Source: an uncultured Actinomyces sp. (GTDB taxonomy: Bacteria; Actinomycetota; Actinomycetes; Actinomycetales; Actinomycetaceae). Taken from it: 7,336 nt of DNA. The notes below the pieces were generated by a model. The model was not told the origin of the DNA. It saw only the letters and a list, made by a program, of their open reading frames with translations, and did not search any database. The stretch lies in contig CALBAF010000143.1 of NCBI GenBank assembly GCA_937926415.1, positions 1 through 7,336 on the forward strand. The letters run 5' to 3'. Below are positions 1-6,298 of the stretch, one piece after another. The position numbers and the translations under genes are program-made. The number at the start of each line of letters is the position of its first letter. The stretch's first letter is position 1.

Positions 1-384
1 CAGGTCGACGACGCGAGCCTCGCCGCGGCTGGCGACGACCGACATGGCCTCGTCAATCGCGAGGCCGGCAAGTACCTCGGTCTCCGGGCGCACGACGAAC
101 ACACCGGGTCGGGCGGCCAGGGTCAAGCCACGGAAGAACATGCGACTCGTGACGTGCTGAAGGGGAATGCGCAGGGCCCTCTCCCCCACCGCCGAGCGCA
201 GTTTCTCCGCCTGCTCCTCGTTCAAGTCCTCCGGAAGATCCCACTGGGACGAGGCGTCACACGCCCACTCGAGCAGCTCACGCACGTCCGCATCGACCGA
301 GTCGATGCCAGCGTTCGCCAAGCGTTCCCGAGCCCACGCGCGCGCATCCGTCACAGACCAGGTTCCCATAGCCCCTCCCATCAT
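1..384 (-). CDS. prmC: PrmC, release factor glutamine N5-methyltransferase (5' part; runs off the left edge)
   Basis: PrmC (HemK) is a cytoplasmic SAM-dependent enzyme that methylates the glutamine of the GGQ motif in RF1 and RF2. The 128 codons present cover the N-terminal helical domain and the start of the methyltransferase domain. The family signature is visible at about residues 76-106: IPLQHV, then [15 protein letters not shown] and the RPETE stretch. The catalytic NPPY motif lies beyond the window. The first ATG (384-382) overlaps the prfA stop as ATGA, typical of translational coupling. A third in-frame ATG (369-367) has a GGGAGGGG run just before it, though rather close, so the true start may be five codons later. 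Identity is firm from both motif and neighbour; the exact start is not. Confidence 0.93.
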   Translation of the reverse strand, partial: MMGGAMGTWSVTDARAWARERLANAGIDSVDADVRELLEWACDASSQWDLPEDLNEEQAEKLRSAVGERALRIPLQHVTSRMFFRGLTLAARPGVFVVRPETEVLAGLAIDEAMSVVASRGEARVVDL

Positions 385-1475
385 GACTGCGCGGCGGCGG
401 CCAGGCGCTCGGCCTCATCAGCTTCCTGCAGTGAAGCGATCACTGCGTCGAGCGCGCCGGACAGGACCGCGTCCAGGTTGTGTGCCTTGAAGCCCGTGCG
501 GTGATCCGCGATGCGGTTCTCCGGGAAATTATACGTGCGGATGCGTTCCGAGCGGTCCACGGTGCGCACCTGGGACAGACGTTGCGCCGAGGCCTCGGCT
601 TCCTTCTTCGCCCGCGCTTCGGCAGCCAGGCGCGAGGCCAGCACGCGCAGCGCGGCCTCCTTGTTCTGCAGCTGCGACTTCTCATTCTGCATCGACACGA
701 CGATGCCCGAGGGAATGTGCGTGATGCGCACGGCGGAGTCGGTCGTGTTGACCGACTGGCCGCCGGGACCACTGGACCGGTAGACGTCGATGCGCAGGTC
801 GTTCGGGTCGATGACGATCTCCTCGTCGTCCTCGATCTCCGGCATGACGAAAACGCCTGCGGCGCTCGTGTGGATACGACCCTGCGACTCGGTGACGGGC
901 ACGCGCTGCACGCGGTGCACGCCGCCCTCGTACTTCAGGTGCGCCCACACGCCCTCGTCGGGTGCGGGAGTGCCCTTCGCGCGAATCGCGAGCGTGATGT
1001 CCTTGAAGCCACCGAGCTCCGTGTGGGTCGCGCTCATCTCGGTGACGCTCCAGCCGTGCGCCTCCGCATAGCGGGCATACATGCGTGCCAAATCGGAGGC
1101 GAACAGCGCGGATTCTTCGCCGCCTTCTCCGGCTTTGATCTCAAGGATGACATCCATCGCATCCTCGGGGTCGCGGGGAGCCAGAATCTTGACGAGTGCT
1201 TCGTGGGCGGCCGCTTCCTCTTCCTCGAGGGCGGGGATCTCGTCGGCGAAGGAGCGATCTTCGGCAGCCAGCTCTCGGGCGGCCTCGAGGTCTCCCGAGG
1301 CGGAGGAGAGCCTATCAGCGGCGGCCTTCACGCGGCCAAGCTCGGCGTAGCGTCGACCGACTCGGCGCATCAGCTGCGGGTCCGCCAGTGTCTGGGGATC
1401 CGCCATCTGCGCCTCGACCTGCTCATATTCCTGCAGCAGCGGGCCCAGGGCGCCGAGTTCATCAGTCGCGGCCAC
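381..1475 (-). CDS. prfA: Peptide chain release factor 1 (RF1)
   Basis: RF1 recognises UAA and UAG in the ribosomal A site and triggers peptidyl-tRNA hydrolysis. The 364-residue product matches the usual length of about 360. Seen in order: an N-terminal helical domain (to about 100), the GEGGEES segment (116-122), the codon-reading P-x-T motif as PVT (193-195) in [14 protein letters not shown], and the catalytic GGQ (238-240) in [20 protein letters not shown] rather than SPF makes it RF1, not RF2. The start is GTG at 1475-1473: an in-frame TGA lies two codons upstream, so no longer form is possible. A GAAGGAAG purine run about 10 nt upstream can serve as the ribosome site. The 3' end overlaps prmC, which modifies the GGQ glutamine, and rpmE lies upstream across a strong hairpin. 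Confidence 0.98.
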   Translation of the reverse strand: MAATDELGALGPLLQEYEQVEAQMADPQTLADPQLMRRVGRRYAELGRVKAAADRLSSASGDLEAARELAAEDRSFADEIPALEEEEAAAHEALVKILAPRDPEDAMDVILEIKAGEGGEESALFASDLARMYARYAEAHGWSVTEMSATHTELGGFKDITLAIRAKGTPAPDEGVWAHLKYEGGVHRVQRVPVTESQGRIHTSAAGVFVMPEIEDDEEIVIDPNDLRIDVYRSSGPGGQSVNTTDSAVRITHIPSGIVVSMQNEKSQLQNKEAALRVLASRLAAEARAKKEAEASAQRLSQVRTVDRSERIRTYNFPENRIADHRTGFKAHNLDAVLSGALDAVIASLQEADEAERLAAAAQS

Positions 1476-1507
1476 GATTCACCACTTCCTTCGTTCCATA
1501 CAGTTGA

Positions 1508-1550
1508 CAAAGCGGCGGCGCCGTCGGCCATAGGGCCAACGACACCGCCG
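1508..1550 (-). terminator. 17-bp hairpin with short T run between rpmE and prfA
   Basis: On the minus strand the arms 1550-1534 and 1529-1513 pair over 17 consecutive positions (mostly G-C, with three G-U wobbles) around a 4-nt loop (1533-1530). The stem is followed by C-TTT-GTC, a weak U run. It lies 20 nt after the rpmE stop and 38 nt before the prfA start. It could be a leaky terminator or attenuator that lowers prfA-prmC expression relative to rpmE, or an RNA-processing and stability element. No clear separate promoter for prfA was seen, so substantial read-through is likely. Confidence 0.7.
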
Positions 1551-1569
1551 TTGAGCTAGCCGCTCACCC

Positions 1570-1791
1570 TCACTTGGAGGGGCGCACGCGCTTGCCGTAG
1601 CGAGCCTCGAACTTGGCGACGCGGCCGCCGGTGTCGAGGATCTTCTGCTTGCCCGTGTAGAACGGGTGGCAGGCCGAGCACACGTCCACGCGCATCTCAC
1701 CGGAGGTGATGGTGGAACGGGTGTGGAACGTGTTGCCGCACGTGCAGGTCACGACGGTGTCCACGTATTCGGGGTGAATACCCTTCTTCAT
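1570..1791 (-). CDS. rpmE: 50S ribosomal protein L31, zinc-binding (C+) type
   Basis: L31 is a small protein of the large subunit that helps bridge the two ribosomal subunits. The 73-residue product begins MKKGIHPEY and carries the expected zinc ligands: C16 and C18 (TCTCGN) and C38 and C41 ([12 protein letters not shown]). This makes it the zinc-containing form rather than the cysteine-free paralog made under zinc starvation. The frame stays open to about 2004, but the start at 1791 is decided by the L31 N-terminus and an AGGAG (1803-1799) with 7-nt spacing. It is the first gene after the promoter at 1950-1922 and is followed by prfA and prmC. Confidence 0.98.
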   Translation of the reverse strand: MKKGIHPEYVDTVVTCTCGNTFHTRSTITSGEMRVDVCSACHPFYTGKQKILDTGGRVAKFEARYGKRVRPSK

Positions 1792-1915
1792 GGAGTTTCT
1801 CCTGGATCGTTTGGTGCCCCGGGTCCGGACATGCAGCGTCCCCCGCATCTGGCGGGGACTCACCTTCCAGCGCGCCAAGAAGCGCCTGGGGCATGCCGGT
1901 GAACCGGTAAGCCGA
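1792..1915 (-). ncRNA. Structured 5' leader of rpmE, candidate L31 autoregulatory element
   Basis: With the start point placed about 7 nt after the -10 at 1927-1922, the rpmE mRNA has a leader of roughly 120 nt. Minus-strand helices seen by eye are: CCGG-TTCA-CCGG (1907-1896); a hairpin at 1889-1867 (CCAGGCGC with GCGCGCTGG, one bulge); and a hairpin at 1859-1838 (GTCCCCGC with GCGGGGGAC, one bulged G, 5-nt loop). A distal pairing of TGCCCC (1893-1888) with GGGGCA (1820-1815) would close the last two hairpins into a multibranch fold. It shares a few bases with the foot of the 1889-1867 hairpin. The AGGAG ribosome site follows at 1803-1799. Leaders upstream of L31 genes have been proposed in several bacterial groups; that this is one of them is inference. 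Confidence 0.5.
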
Positions 1916-1921
1916 CACGAC

Positions 1922-1950
1922 ATTATCGCACACGCCCCCACCCCCTTCAA
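1922..1950 (-). promoter_or_regulatory. Sigma-70 type promoter of rpmE-prfA-prmC
   Basis: The minus strand reads TTGAAG (1950-1945), a 17-nt spacer, then GATAAT (1927-1922), with TGC directly before the -10 (extended -10). Both hexamers are close to consensus and the spacing is ideal. It is the best promoter match in the window and separates the translation genes from the paralog array upstream. Confidence 0.82.
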
Positions 1951-2014
1951 CGATGGAGTGCCACCTCGGGCGTGAGATCGGCTATGGGCGAACGAGAGGC
2001 TCACACCGCCGCGC

Positions 2015-3214
2015 TTAACGCGTACTCATGCGCGGACCGACGTTTGCGGCCGACGTCAGGTAGTTCGCCCGCGAGGAGCCATAGCGCGAGGTACCGTCCC
2101 ACACGAGGTAGCGGTGGAGGTACGCGGGAGGCACGTAGAGCTGCGCGCCGAACGCCGTGAAGAGCGCGGTGGAATGGGCCGCACTCCCCTTGAGGTTGAT
2201 ACCCGCGCTATTTGCCGTCAGGCGGATCGCCTGGGCGGGGTTGTACGTATACGTCACGCCGGCGATCCGGTACGCGCCGAGGTAGCGGGTCTCGTTGGTG
2301 CGCAGCTTCTCCCCCGCGCCCTTCCTCCAGCGCTTGTAACGCCTCTGCCCGATCATGGACGTGTCGGCTCCGAGAGCCGCTTCGATGAGGCGCACCAGGC
2401 GTACCCTGGCCTCGTCGGCGATCCGGTCGAGCTGCATCAACGCCTCGGCGGGATCCATCTGCGCGCGCTCAAGACTCGGCCCCAGGTCGTTTGCGGCCAT
2501 GCGCTGCTCATTGAGCCACAGGATGAGGGACGCCGCCATGGACAGGACCGCAGGTTCGGAGCTACGCCGCTGGACGGTTTCCGTGAGGGTCTCGACGACG
2601 GTCAGGTCCTCGTACACCGGACCCAGCTCGTTGTCCCACACCGCGCGCCAGGCAGGAGCGAGCGCGAACAGATCGCGCGCGGCCATCATCGCGACGTGCG
2701 CGTCAATCAGGTCGTGGAAATCCCCCACGATCGTCTCCGTTTCCCGAGCCGTCGCGGCGCTCAGCGAAGCGAGGAACGGAATCGAAGCCTCCGCAGCGAT
2801 ACGAGCGCGCAGATTGTCGCGCTCGGCCCGAGCGGCCTCGAGGCGTGCAGTCAGGCCTCGGTCGTAGCGCCCACCCCCAAGGAGAGGGCAGAAGGCGCGC
2901 TCGACCTCGAGGTGACGCTTCTCGAGCGCCTCCCATTCCGCGTCGACCTTGCGCATGTTCTCGCGAGCGAGGCGGCGCAGCATCCACCCGCGCGCCCAGA
3001 GGCCAATGCCCGCCAGAGTCGCCACCCACGCGTACCAGGTGGGCCACACGAGACTCTGCGGGACATCGACGGCGGACGTCACGGCAAACCACGCGGGAGT
3101 CACGAGGAACAGGAGCAGACCCGCCAGGAGTCGCGCACAGCCGCGCACAGCGCGCATGACCGAACGAGGATGCTGGGGTGCTTGACTCATCGTTTCCGTT
3201 GCCTGAGACGTCAT
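2015..3214 (-). CDS. Two-TM membrane protein, paralog 1 of the array (no extracytoplasmic domain)
   Basis: Function unknown. The 399-residue product has a basic N-terminus, a first membrane segment (about 28-48), a very short loop and a second segment (about 55-75, starting WPTW). The rest, led by LRR (79-81) and a charged helical, possibly coiled-coil stretch (80-140), should be cytoplasmic. Motifs shared with the next two genes are: YDRGLTAR (117-124), ARDLFALAP with [12 protein letters not shown] (179-204), [12 protein letters not shown] (262-273), RRYKRW (291-296), [15 protein letters not shown] (324-338) and YLHRY (365-369). Compared with the middle paralog it lacks about 150 residues between the membrane segments, and it has only a short Ser-containing tail. 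It starts 51 nt after the middle paralog's stop. No clear terminator was seen before the rpmE promoter. The VRGC at 23-26 precedes the hydrophobic stretch, so it is not a lipobox. Confidence 0.85.
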   Translation of the reverse strand: MTSQATETMSQAPQHPRSVMRAVRGCARLLAGLLLFLVTPAWFAVTSAVDVPQSLVWPTWYAWVATLAGIGLWARGWMLRRLARENMRKVDAEWEALEKRHLEVERAFCPLLGGGRYDRGLTARLEAARAERDNLRARIAAEASIPFLASLSAATARETETIVGDFHDLIDAHVAMMAARDLFALAPAWRAVWDNELGPVYEDLTVVETLTETVQRRSSEPAVLSMAASLILWLNEQRMAANDLGPSLERAQMDPAEALMQLDRIADEARVRLVRLIEAALGADTSMIGQRRYKRWRKGAGEKLRTNETRYLGAYRIAGVTYTYNPAQAIRLTANSAGINLKGSAAHSTALFTAFGAQLYVPPAYLHRYLVWDGTSRYGSSRANYLTSAANVGPRMSTR

Positions 3215-3254
3215 GCCTCCACTCTGGCACGGATGGCCATCAGTTGCCCGGTAT
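3215..3254 (-). promoter_or_regulatory. Putative leaderless promoter of paralog 1
   Basis: The minus strand has CAGAGT (3226-3221), -10-like, followed by exactly 6 nt and the ATG at 3214. No properly spaced Shine-Dalgarno is present: GGAGG ends only 1 nt before the ATG. Further upstream ATACCGGGCAACTGATG (3254-3238) matches 16 of 17 bases of the same position before the rho-proximal paralog, at identical distance from the start. A -35 is not clear. Confidence 0.45.
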
Positions 3255-3265
3255 CCCGACGGGGC

Positions 3266-4930
3266 TCAGAAGGACGAGGAGGAGCCGGAGCCCGAGAAGC
3301 CACCCGAGGATGAGCCGTAGTTCGCTGAGCTGGTCGAGGAGCTGGACGGGTCATAGTCGACGTAGCGGTCGAGATACGTCGGGTACGCCCACACGGACAC
3401 ATTGTTCGCCTGGAAGCGACCGGACTTCGCCGCAGCCTTGCCCGTGAGGCGTACGCCCGCGGAGTTCGCGGTCAGGCGGATCGTCGAGGCAGGGTTGTAC
3501 TCGTGGCGGTCCCCGTTGCTGAGGTACGTGCCCTTGTAGAGCACATCGCTGGCGGCCACGGTACCGCCGCTGTTGCTTTTCCAGTGCTCGTAGCGCTGAC
3601 GGCCCGAGGACGAGGTATCGGCGACGAGTGCCTGTCCGATGAGCTTCGTCAGGCGCGCCCGAGACTCGCTCGCGATTCGATCCAGTTCATCGAGAGCCTG
3701 CACCGGAGTGATCTCCGCGCGCTCCAGGCTGTCTCCGAGGCCGACGATGATGTCCCGCTGCTCGTTCGTCCAGCGGTTGAACGCCTCCACTGCGTTCTTC
3801 ACTTGACGCTTCTTGACGCGGTTGCGCACCTTGACCGAGATGGAATCCGCCGCCAGCAGGTCTTCGAAGACCGGGCCCACCTCGTTGTCCCACAGGGTGC
3901 GCCACCCCGGAGCCAGCGCGAAAAAGTCGCGGGCAGCGAAAACCGCGTCATCGGCTGCCGACAGCAGCTCGATATCTTCGAGGAGATCCTCCCTCTCACT
4001 CGCCGCACCGGCACTGAGGGATCCGAAGAACCCTGGGGATCGCAGAACGGAAACGCGCTCGCGTACCTTCTTGCGCTCTTGGTTGGCGCACCCGTAGCGC
4101 GCGGTCAGCCCCTTGCTGTATTGCCCCGCATCGACGATCGAGTGGAAGGCGCGATCCACCTCCGAGCGACGCCCCTCCATCTCCTTCCACGCCTCGGCGA
4201 TACGCTCCGAGCTTTCTCGCACCGTCCGGCGCAGGCTGCGACCTCGCAGGAGGATGCCGACGCCCGTGAGCGAGACGAGCCATCCCAACCAGTCGGGCCA
4301 CACGACTCTGTTCTCAATGCTGCGGCCGGATTCGTTCGGGATGGACGCGGCTGCCTTCGTGGCCGCGGCGACCATCCCCTCACTCCAGCGGCCCGCGCGG
4401 AAGTCATCCTTCGCGGCGTCCTGAATCTTCTCTTGAACGGACAGCAGAGGGGCGATGTCCTCGCCGAAGTACGTCCCCACCTTGCGGTGGGTGGGCGACA
4501 CCGACAGGATCAGGTAGCCGTCGGCCCACTTGTAGCCATTGGGCGAGATCCACTCCTTGTGCCCCGCCCGCGCGTACTTCAGGGTCGCCTCGTCCAGGTT
4601 GTCGTCCACCAGGTCATCGGTCGACAAGACGACGAGGTGGACGGGACGGGTGAACGCAACGCCACCGAGGACGTCTGTCAGCGGACGACCATCGATCGGC
4701 TCGAAGCTCCCCGTCTCGTCGTGCACCTCGACGGACGGGGTCACGAGTTCGTTCGCCGGCACCGTGGGCCGGGTGTAATCAACGAGGGAGAACACCAGCC
4801 ACACGGGAACGCAGATCGCCATGATGACACCCAGCAGGATCCGTCCCATGCCCAGGGCCGAACGCTTCGCATCACGCGCCGTCATGTGTCCGCGCTCCTC
4901 GTTCGCCAATTCGGTCGTCGCAGAAGTCAT
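3266..4930 (-). CDS. Two-TM membrane protein with extracytoplasmic TPM/DUF5129-like domain (middle paralog)
   Basis: Function unknown. At 554 residues this is the longest of the three paralogs. The first membrane segment is about 30-50 and the second about 209-229 (starting WPDW). Residues 51-208 between them should be outside. That part resembles TPM-like domains and, from memory, proteins annotated DUF5129: a strand VHLVVLSTDDL (97-107), KWADGYLILSVSP (134-146), RKVGTYFGEDI (149-159) and a helical end DDFRAGRWSEGM (175-186). The cytoplasmic part shares all array motifs: YSKGLTAR (271-278), ARDFFALAP with WDNEVGPVFEDL (333-358), LDRIASESRARL (416-427), [15 protein letters not shown] (478-492) and YLDRY (519-523). 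The tail (about 529-554) is Ser/Gly-rich, as in many TPM proteins. A second start at M16 (4885) has GAGGAG 9 nt upstream and is a fair alternative. Confidence 0.85.
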   Translation of the reverse strand: MTSATTELANEERGHMTARDAKRSALGMGRILLGVIMAICVPVWLVFSLVDYTRPTVPANELVTPSVEVHDETGSFEPIDGRPLTDVLGGVAFTRPVHLVVLSTDDLVDDNLDEATLKYARAGHKEWISPNGYKWADGYLILSVSPTHRKVGTYFGEDIAPLLSVQEKIQDAAKDDFRAGRWSEGMVAAATKAAASIPNESGRSIENRVVWPDWLGWLVSLTGVGILLRGRSLRRTVRESSERIAEAWKEMEGRRSEVDRAFHSIVDAGQYSKGLTARYGCANQERKKVRERVSVLRSPGFFGSLSAGAASEREDLLEDIELLSAADDAVFAARDFFALAPGWRTLWDNEVGPVFEDLLAADSISVKVRNRVKKRQVKNAVEAFNRWTNEQRDIIVGLGDSLERAEITPVQALDELDRIASESRARLTKLIGQALVADTSSSGRQRYEHWKSNSGGTVAASDVLYKGTYLSNGDRHEYNPASTIRLTANSAGVRLTGKAAAKSGRFQANNVSVWAYPTYLDRYVDYDPSSSSTSSANYGSSSGGFSGSGSSSSF

Positions 4931-4942
4931 ACAGCCACTCTG
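4931..4942 (-). promoter_or_regulatory. Putative leaderless -10 element of the middle paralog
   Basis: The minus strand has CAGAGT (4942-4937) followed by 6 nt and the ATG at 4930, the same placement as before the other two paralogs. The upstream 17-nt motif shared by those two is not conserved here. No Shine-Dalgarno is visible before this ATG. Confidence 0.35.
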
Positions 4943-4986
4943 ACACGACGGTCAGGTTCACGCTCGGCGGTTCAACCACTTTCGAG

Positions 4987-5016
4987 ACAGGAAAACGGGG
5001 CGAGCGTCTACCGCTC
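4987..5016 (-). terminator. Degenerate terminator remnant after the rho-proximal paralog
   Basis: On the minus strand, the 20 bases 5006-4987 match the 3' arm and T tract of the rho terminator (6265-6246) at 19 positions. The matching 5' arm is absent. What remains is a 5-bp hairpin GAGCG/CGCTC (5016-5002), separated from TTTT by GCCCCG, or a 6-bp pairing with GGCGAG (5038-5033) across a 28-nt loop. It may be a weak terminator or no longer function. Confidence 0.5.
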
Positions 5017-6190
5017 AGGTCGCCGAGGAGCCCTCGCCAGCCTCGTCCACGTCGTCGCTCAGGTATCGATCGAGATACATCGGCAGCAGGTAGACGGGCG
5101 AGCGGCCAGTCGCCAGGACACCGGTAGCCGGCGCAGGCCGCCCTTCGAAGTCAACGCCTGCAGAGTTTGTGATCAGTCGGATCGTGGCTGACGGGTTGTA
5201 CTCGATGTCATTGTCGGCGTCCTCGCTCCAGTAGCATCCGTCATACTCCGCGTTCGCCGCGCTCAGGCTGATGCCTTCCCCCTTCCACCGCGCGTAGCGT
5301 CGCCGTCCGCGCGGCGAGGCATCGGTTGCAAGAGTCGCCTCGATGAGCTCGGCGGTGCGCGCTCGAGCCTCGCCCGTGATCCGGTCGAGTTCTTCGAGAG
5401 CCTGAGCGGGACCTACCTGCCCATCCTCGAGGCGCTTCCCGAGGTCGTTCACAGTGTCCTTGTGGTCCCCCACGCGTTCCCTGAATGCCTCAATCTCCGC
5501 CAGGATGCCAGGGTCCGTGTTGACACTTTCGAGGGTGTCTGCGACGTCATCAAGGACGTCCAAGTCTTCGATGATCGGGCCGATCTCGCTCTTCCACACG
5601 TCAAGCCAGCCGGGTGCGAAGGCGAACAAGTCGCGGGCAGCAATGATCACGGCATCCGCGTCCGACAGGCGATCCATCTGCGCAAGGATCTCATCCTCCG
5701 CTCCTCCCGAGGCCTCGCTGAGCGATGCAAAGAAGCCCGGTGACCTGTGCGCGGCAATCCGAGCTCCAACCCTGGCGCGTTCGGCTCGGGCGTGCTCGTA
5801 GCGCGCCGTCAGTCCAACCTCGTAGTGCCCTGCGCCGATGAGCGTGGAAAACAAGCGCTCGTCCTCTGAACGCTGCTTCTCCAGGGCCGCCCACTTCTCG
5901 GCGATCTCCGCCATCTTCTGACGCCCCGAGCGCCGAAGACTGGCGCCGCGCGACAGCACGCCGATTCCGCACAGCGCCATGACCCAGCCGGTCCAGTTCG
6001 GCCACGCCACCGCTTCCCCCATCCCATGATGGGCCTGATCATAGACGGCGATTCCCAACTGAACGGGAGCCACCAACAAGAGAAAAAGACCAAGAACTAG
6101 GCGCGCACATCCGCGCACAGCACTCCAGGACCGGCGCGAGTTCTCCCGCGTCGCCTGCGCATTGATCGTATTCGGCGCCGTGTTCACCAT
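5015..6190 (-). CDS. Two-TM membrane protein, rho-proximal paralog of the array (no extracytoplasmic domain)
   Basis: Function unknown. The 391-residue product has membrane segments at about 29-50 and 62-80 (with WPNW at the second), joined by a short loop. A cytoplasmic region of about 310 residues follows. Motifs shared with its two neighbours are: YEVGLTAR (123-130), RSPGFFASLS (149-158), ARDLFAFAP (185-193) with a diverged WKSEIGPIIEDL (199-210), LDRITGEARART (268-279), RRRYARW (296-302), YNPSATIRLITNSAG (331-345) and YLDRY (372-376). The C-terminus is acidic and lacks the Ser/Gly tail of the middle paralog. Like the 2015-3214 gene it has VRGCARL before the first membrane segment and no TPM-like insert. 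It follows the rho terminator, so it likely has its own promoter. Of the three it looks the most diverged in the C-terminal region. Confidence 0.85.
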   Translation of the reverse strand: MVNTAPNTINAQATRENSRRSWSAVRGCARLVLGLFLLLVAPVQLGIAVYDQAHHGMGEAVAWPNWTGWVMALCGIGVLSRGASLRRSGRQKMAEIAEKWAALEKQRSEDERLFSTLIGAGHYEVGLTARYEHARAERARVGARIAAHRSPGFFASLSEASGGAEDEILAQMDRLSDADAVIIAARDLFAFAPGWLDVWKSEIGPIIEDLDVLDDVADTLESVNTDPGILAEIEAFRERVGDHKDTVNDLGKRLEDGQVGPAQALEELDRITGEARARTAELIEATLATDASPRGRRRYARWKGEGISLSAANAEYDGCYWSEDADNDIEYNPSATIRLITNSAGVDFEGRPAPATGVLATGRSPVYLLPMYLDRYLSDDVDEAGEGSSAT

Positions 6191-6230
6191 GCCCCAAGTC
6201 TGGCACAGCTCCTCATCAGTTGTCCGGTAT
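6191..6230 (-). promoter_or_regulatory. Putative leaderless promoter of the rho-proximal paralog
   Basis: The minus strand has CAGACT (6202-6197) followed by 6 nt and the ATG at 6190, with no usable Shine-Dalgarno. ATACCGGACAACTGATG (6230-6214) is the counterpart of the motif at 3254-3238, again with 23 nt between motif and start codon. Because a strong terminator lies just upstream, a promoter is needed somewhere in 6191-6245. Confidence 0.5.
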
Positions 6231-6244
6231 TAAGGCACGCACCG

Positions 6245-6284
6245 AACAAGAAAACGGGGCGAGCGGCTCTCGCCACTCGCCCCG
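6245..6284 (-). terminator. Intrinsic terminator of rho
   Basis: On the minus strand the arms 6284-6272 and 6267-6255 form a 13-bp stem (twelve Watson-Crick pairs and one G-U) closed by a GAGA loop of the GNRA type (6271-6268). It is followed at once by TTTTCTTGTT (6254-6245). It lies 14 nt after the rho stop and is the clearest terminator in the window. Confidence 0.92.
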
Positions 6285-6298
6285 CGCTCACCCGCCGA

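Larger units (their letters stand above)
4987..6265. repeat. Direct repeat pair (20 nt, 19 identical) flanking the rho-proximal paralog
   Basis: Positions 4987-5006 and 6246-6265 read alike on the plus strand except at one base (g4990 against a6249); the last 16 bases are identical. The pair brackets one whole gene with its upstream region, a period of 1259 bp. A shorter relic (acggggc) sits at the boundary of the other two paralogs near 3259-3265. This is the layout expected after tandem duplication of a unit consisting of terminator arm, upstream region and gene. Confidence 0.7.

Noticed and set aside
1504..1532. Plus-strand TTGACA at 1504-1509 as a promoter
   Set aside because: No matching -10 at 16-18 nt, no plus-strand gene downstream, and it overlaps the terminator-like hairpin.
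1792..2004. N-terminal extension of rpmE to about 2004
   Set aside because: L31 begins at MKKGIHP with an ideal AGGAG; the extension would translate through the promoter and leader and has no family support.
1951..2014. Terminator after paralog 1
   Set aside because: Only weak pairings with large loops (GTGAG with CTCAC across about 23 nt) and no T tract were found.
3130..3150. Lipobox reading of VRGC in paralogs 1 and 3
   Set aside because: The cysteine comes before, not after, the hydrophobic stretch, so it cannot be a signal peptidase II site.
2114..5191. Long plus-strand reading frames (2114-3313, 3503-5191) opposite the paralogs, and 480-1559 opposite prfA
   Set aside because: They lie antisense to genes with clear homology or paralogy, show no recognisable motifs, and are explained by the high GC at third codon positions.
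2015..6190. Array as a toxin-antitoxin, phage-defence or transposon cargo locus
   Set aside because: No nuclease, helicase, protease, integrase or transposase motifs, no terminal inverted repeats, and base composition looks like the surrounding genes.
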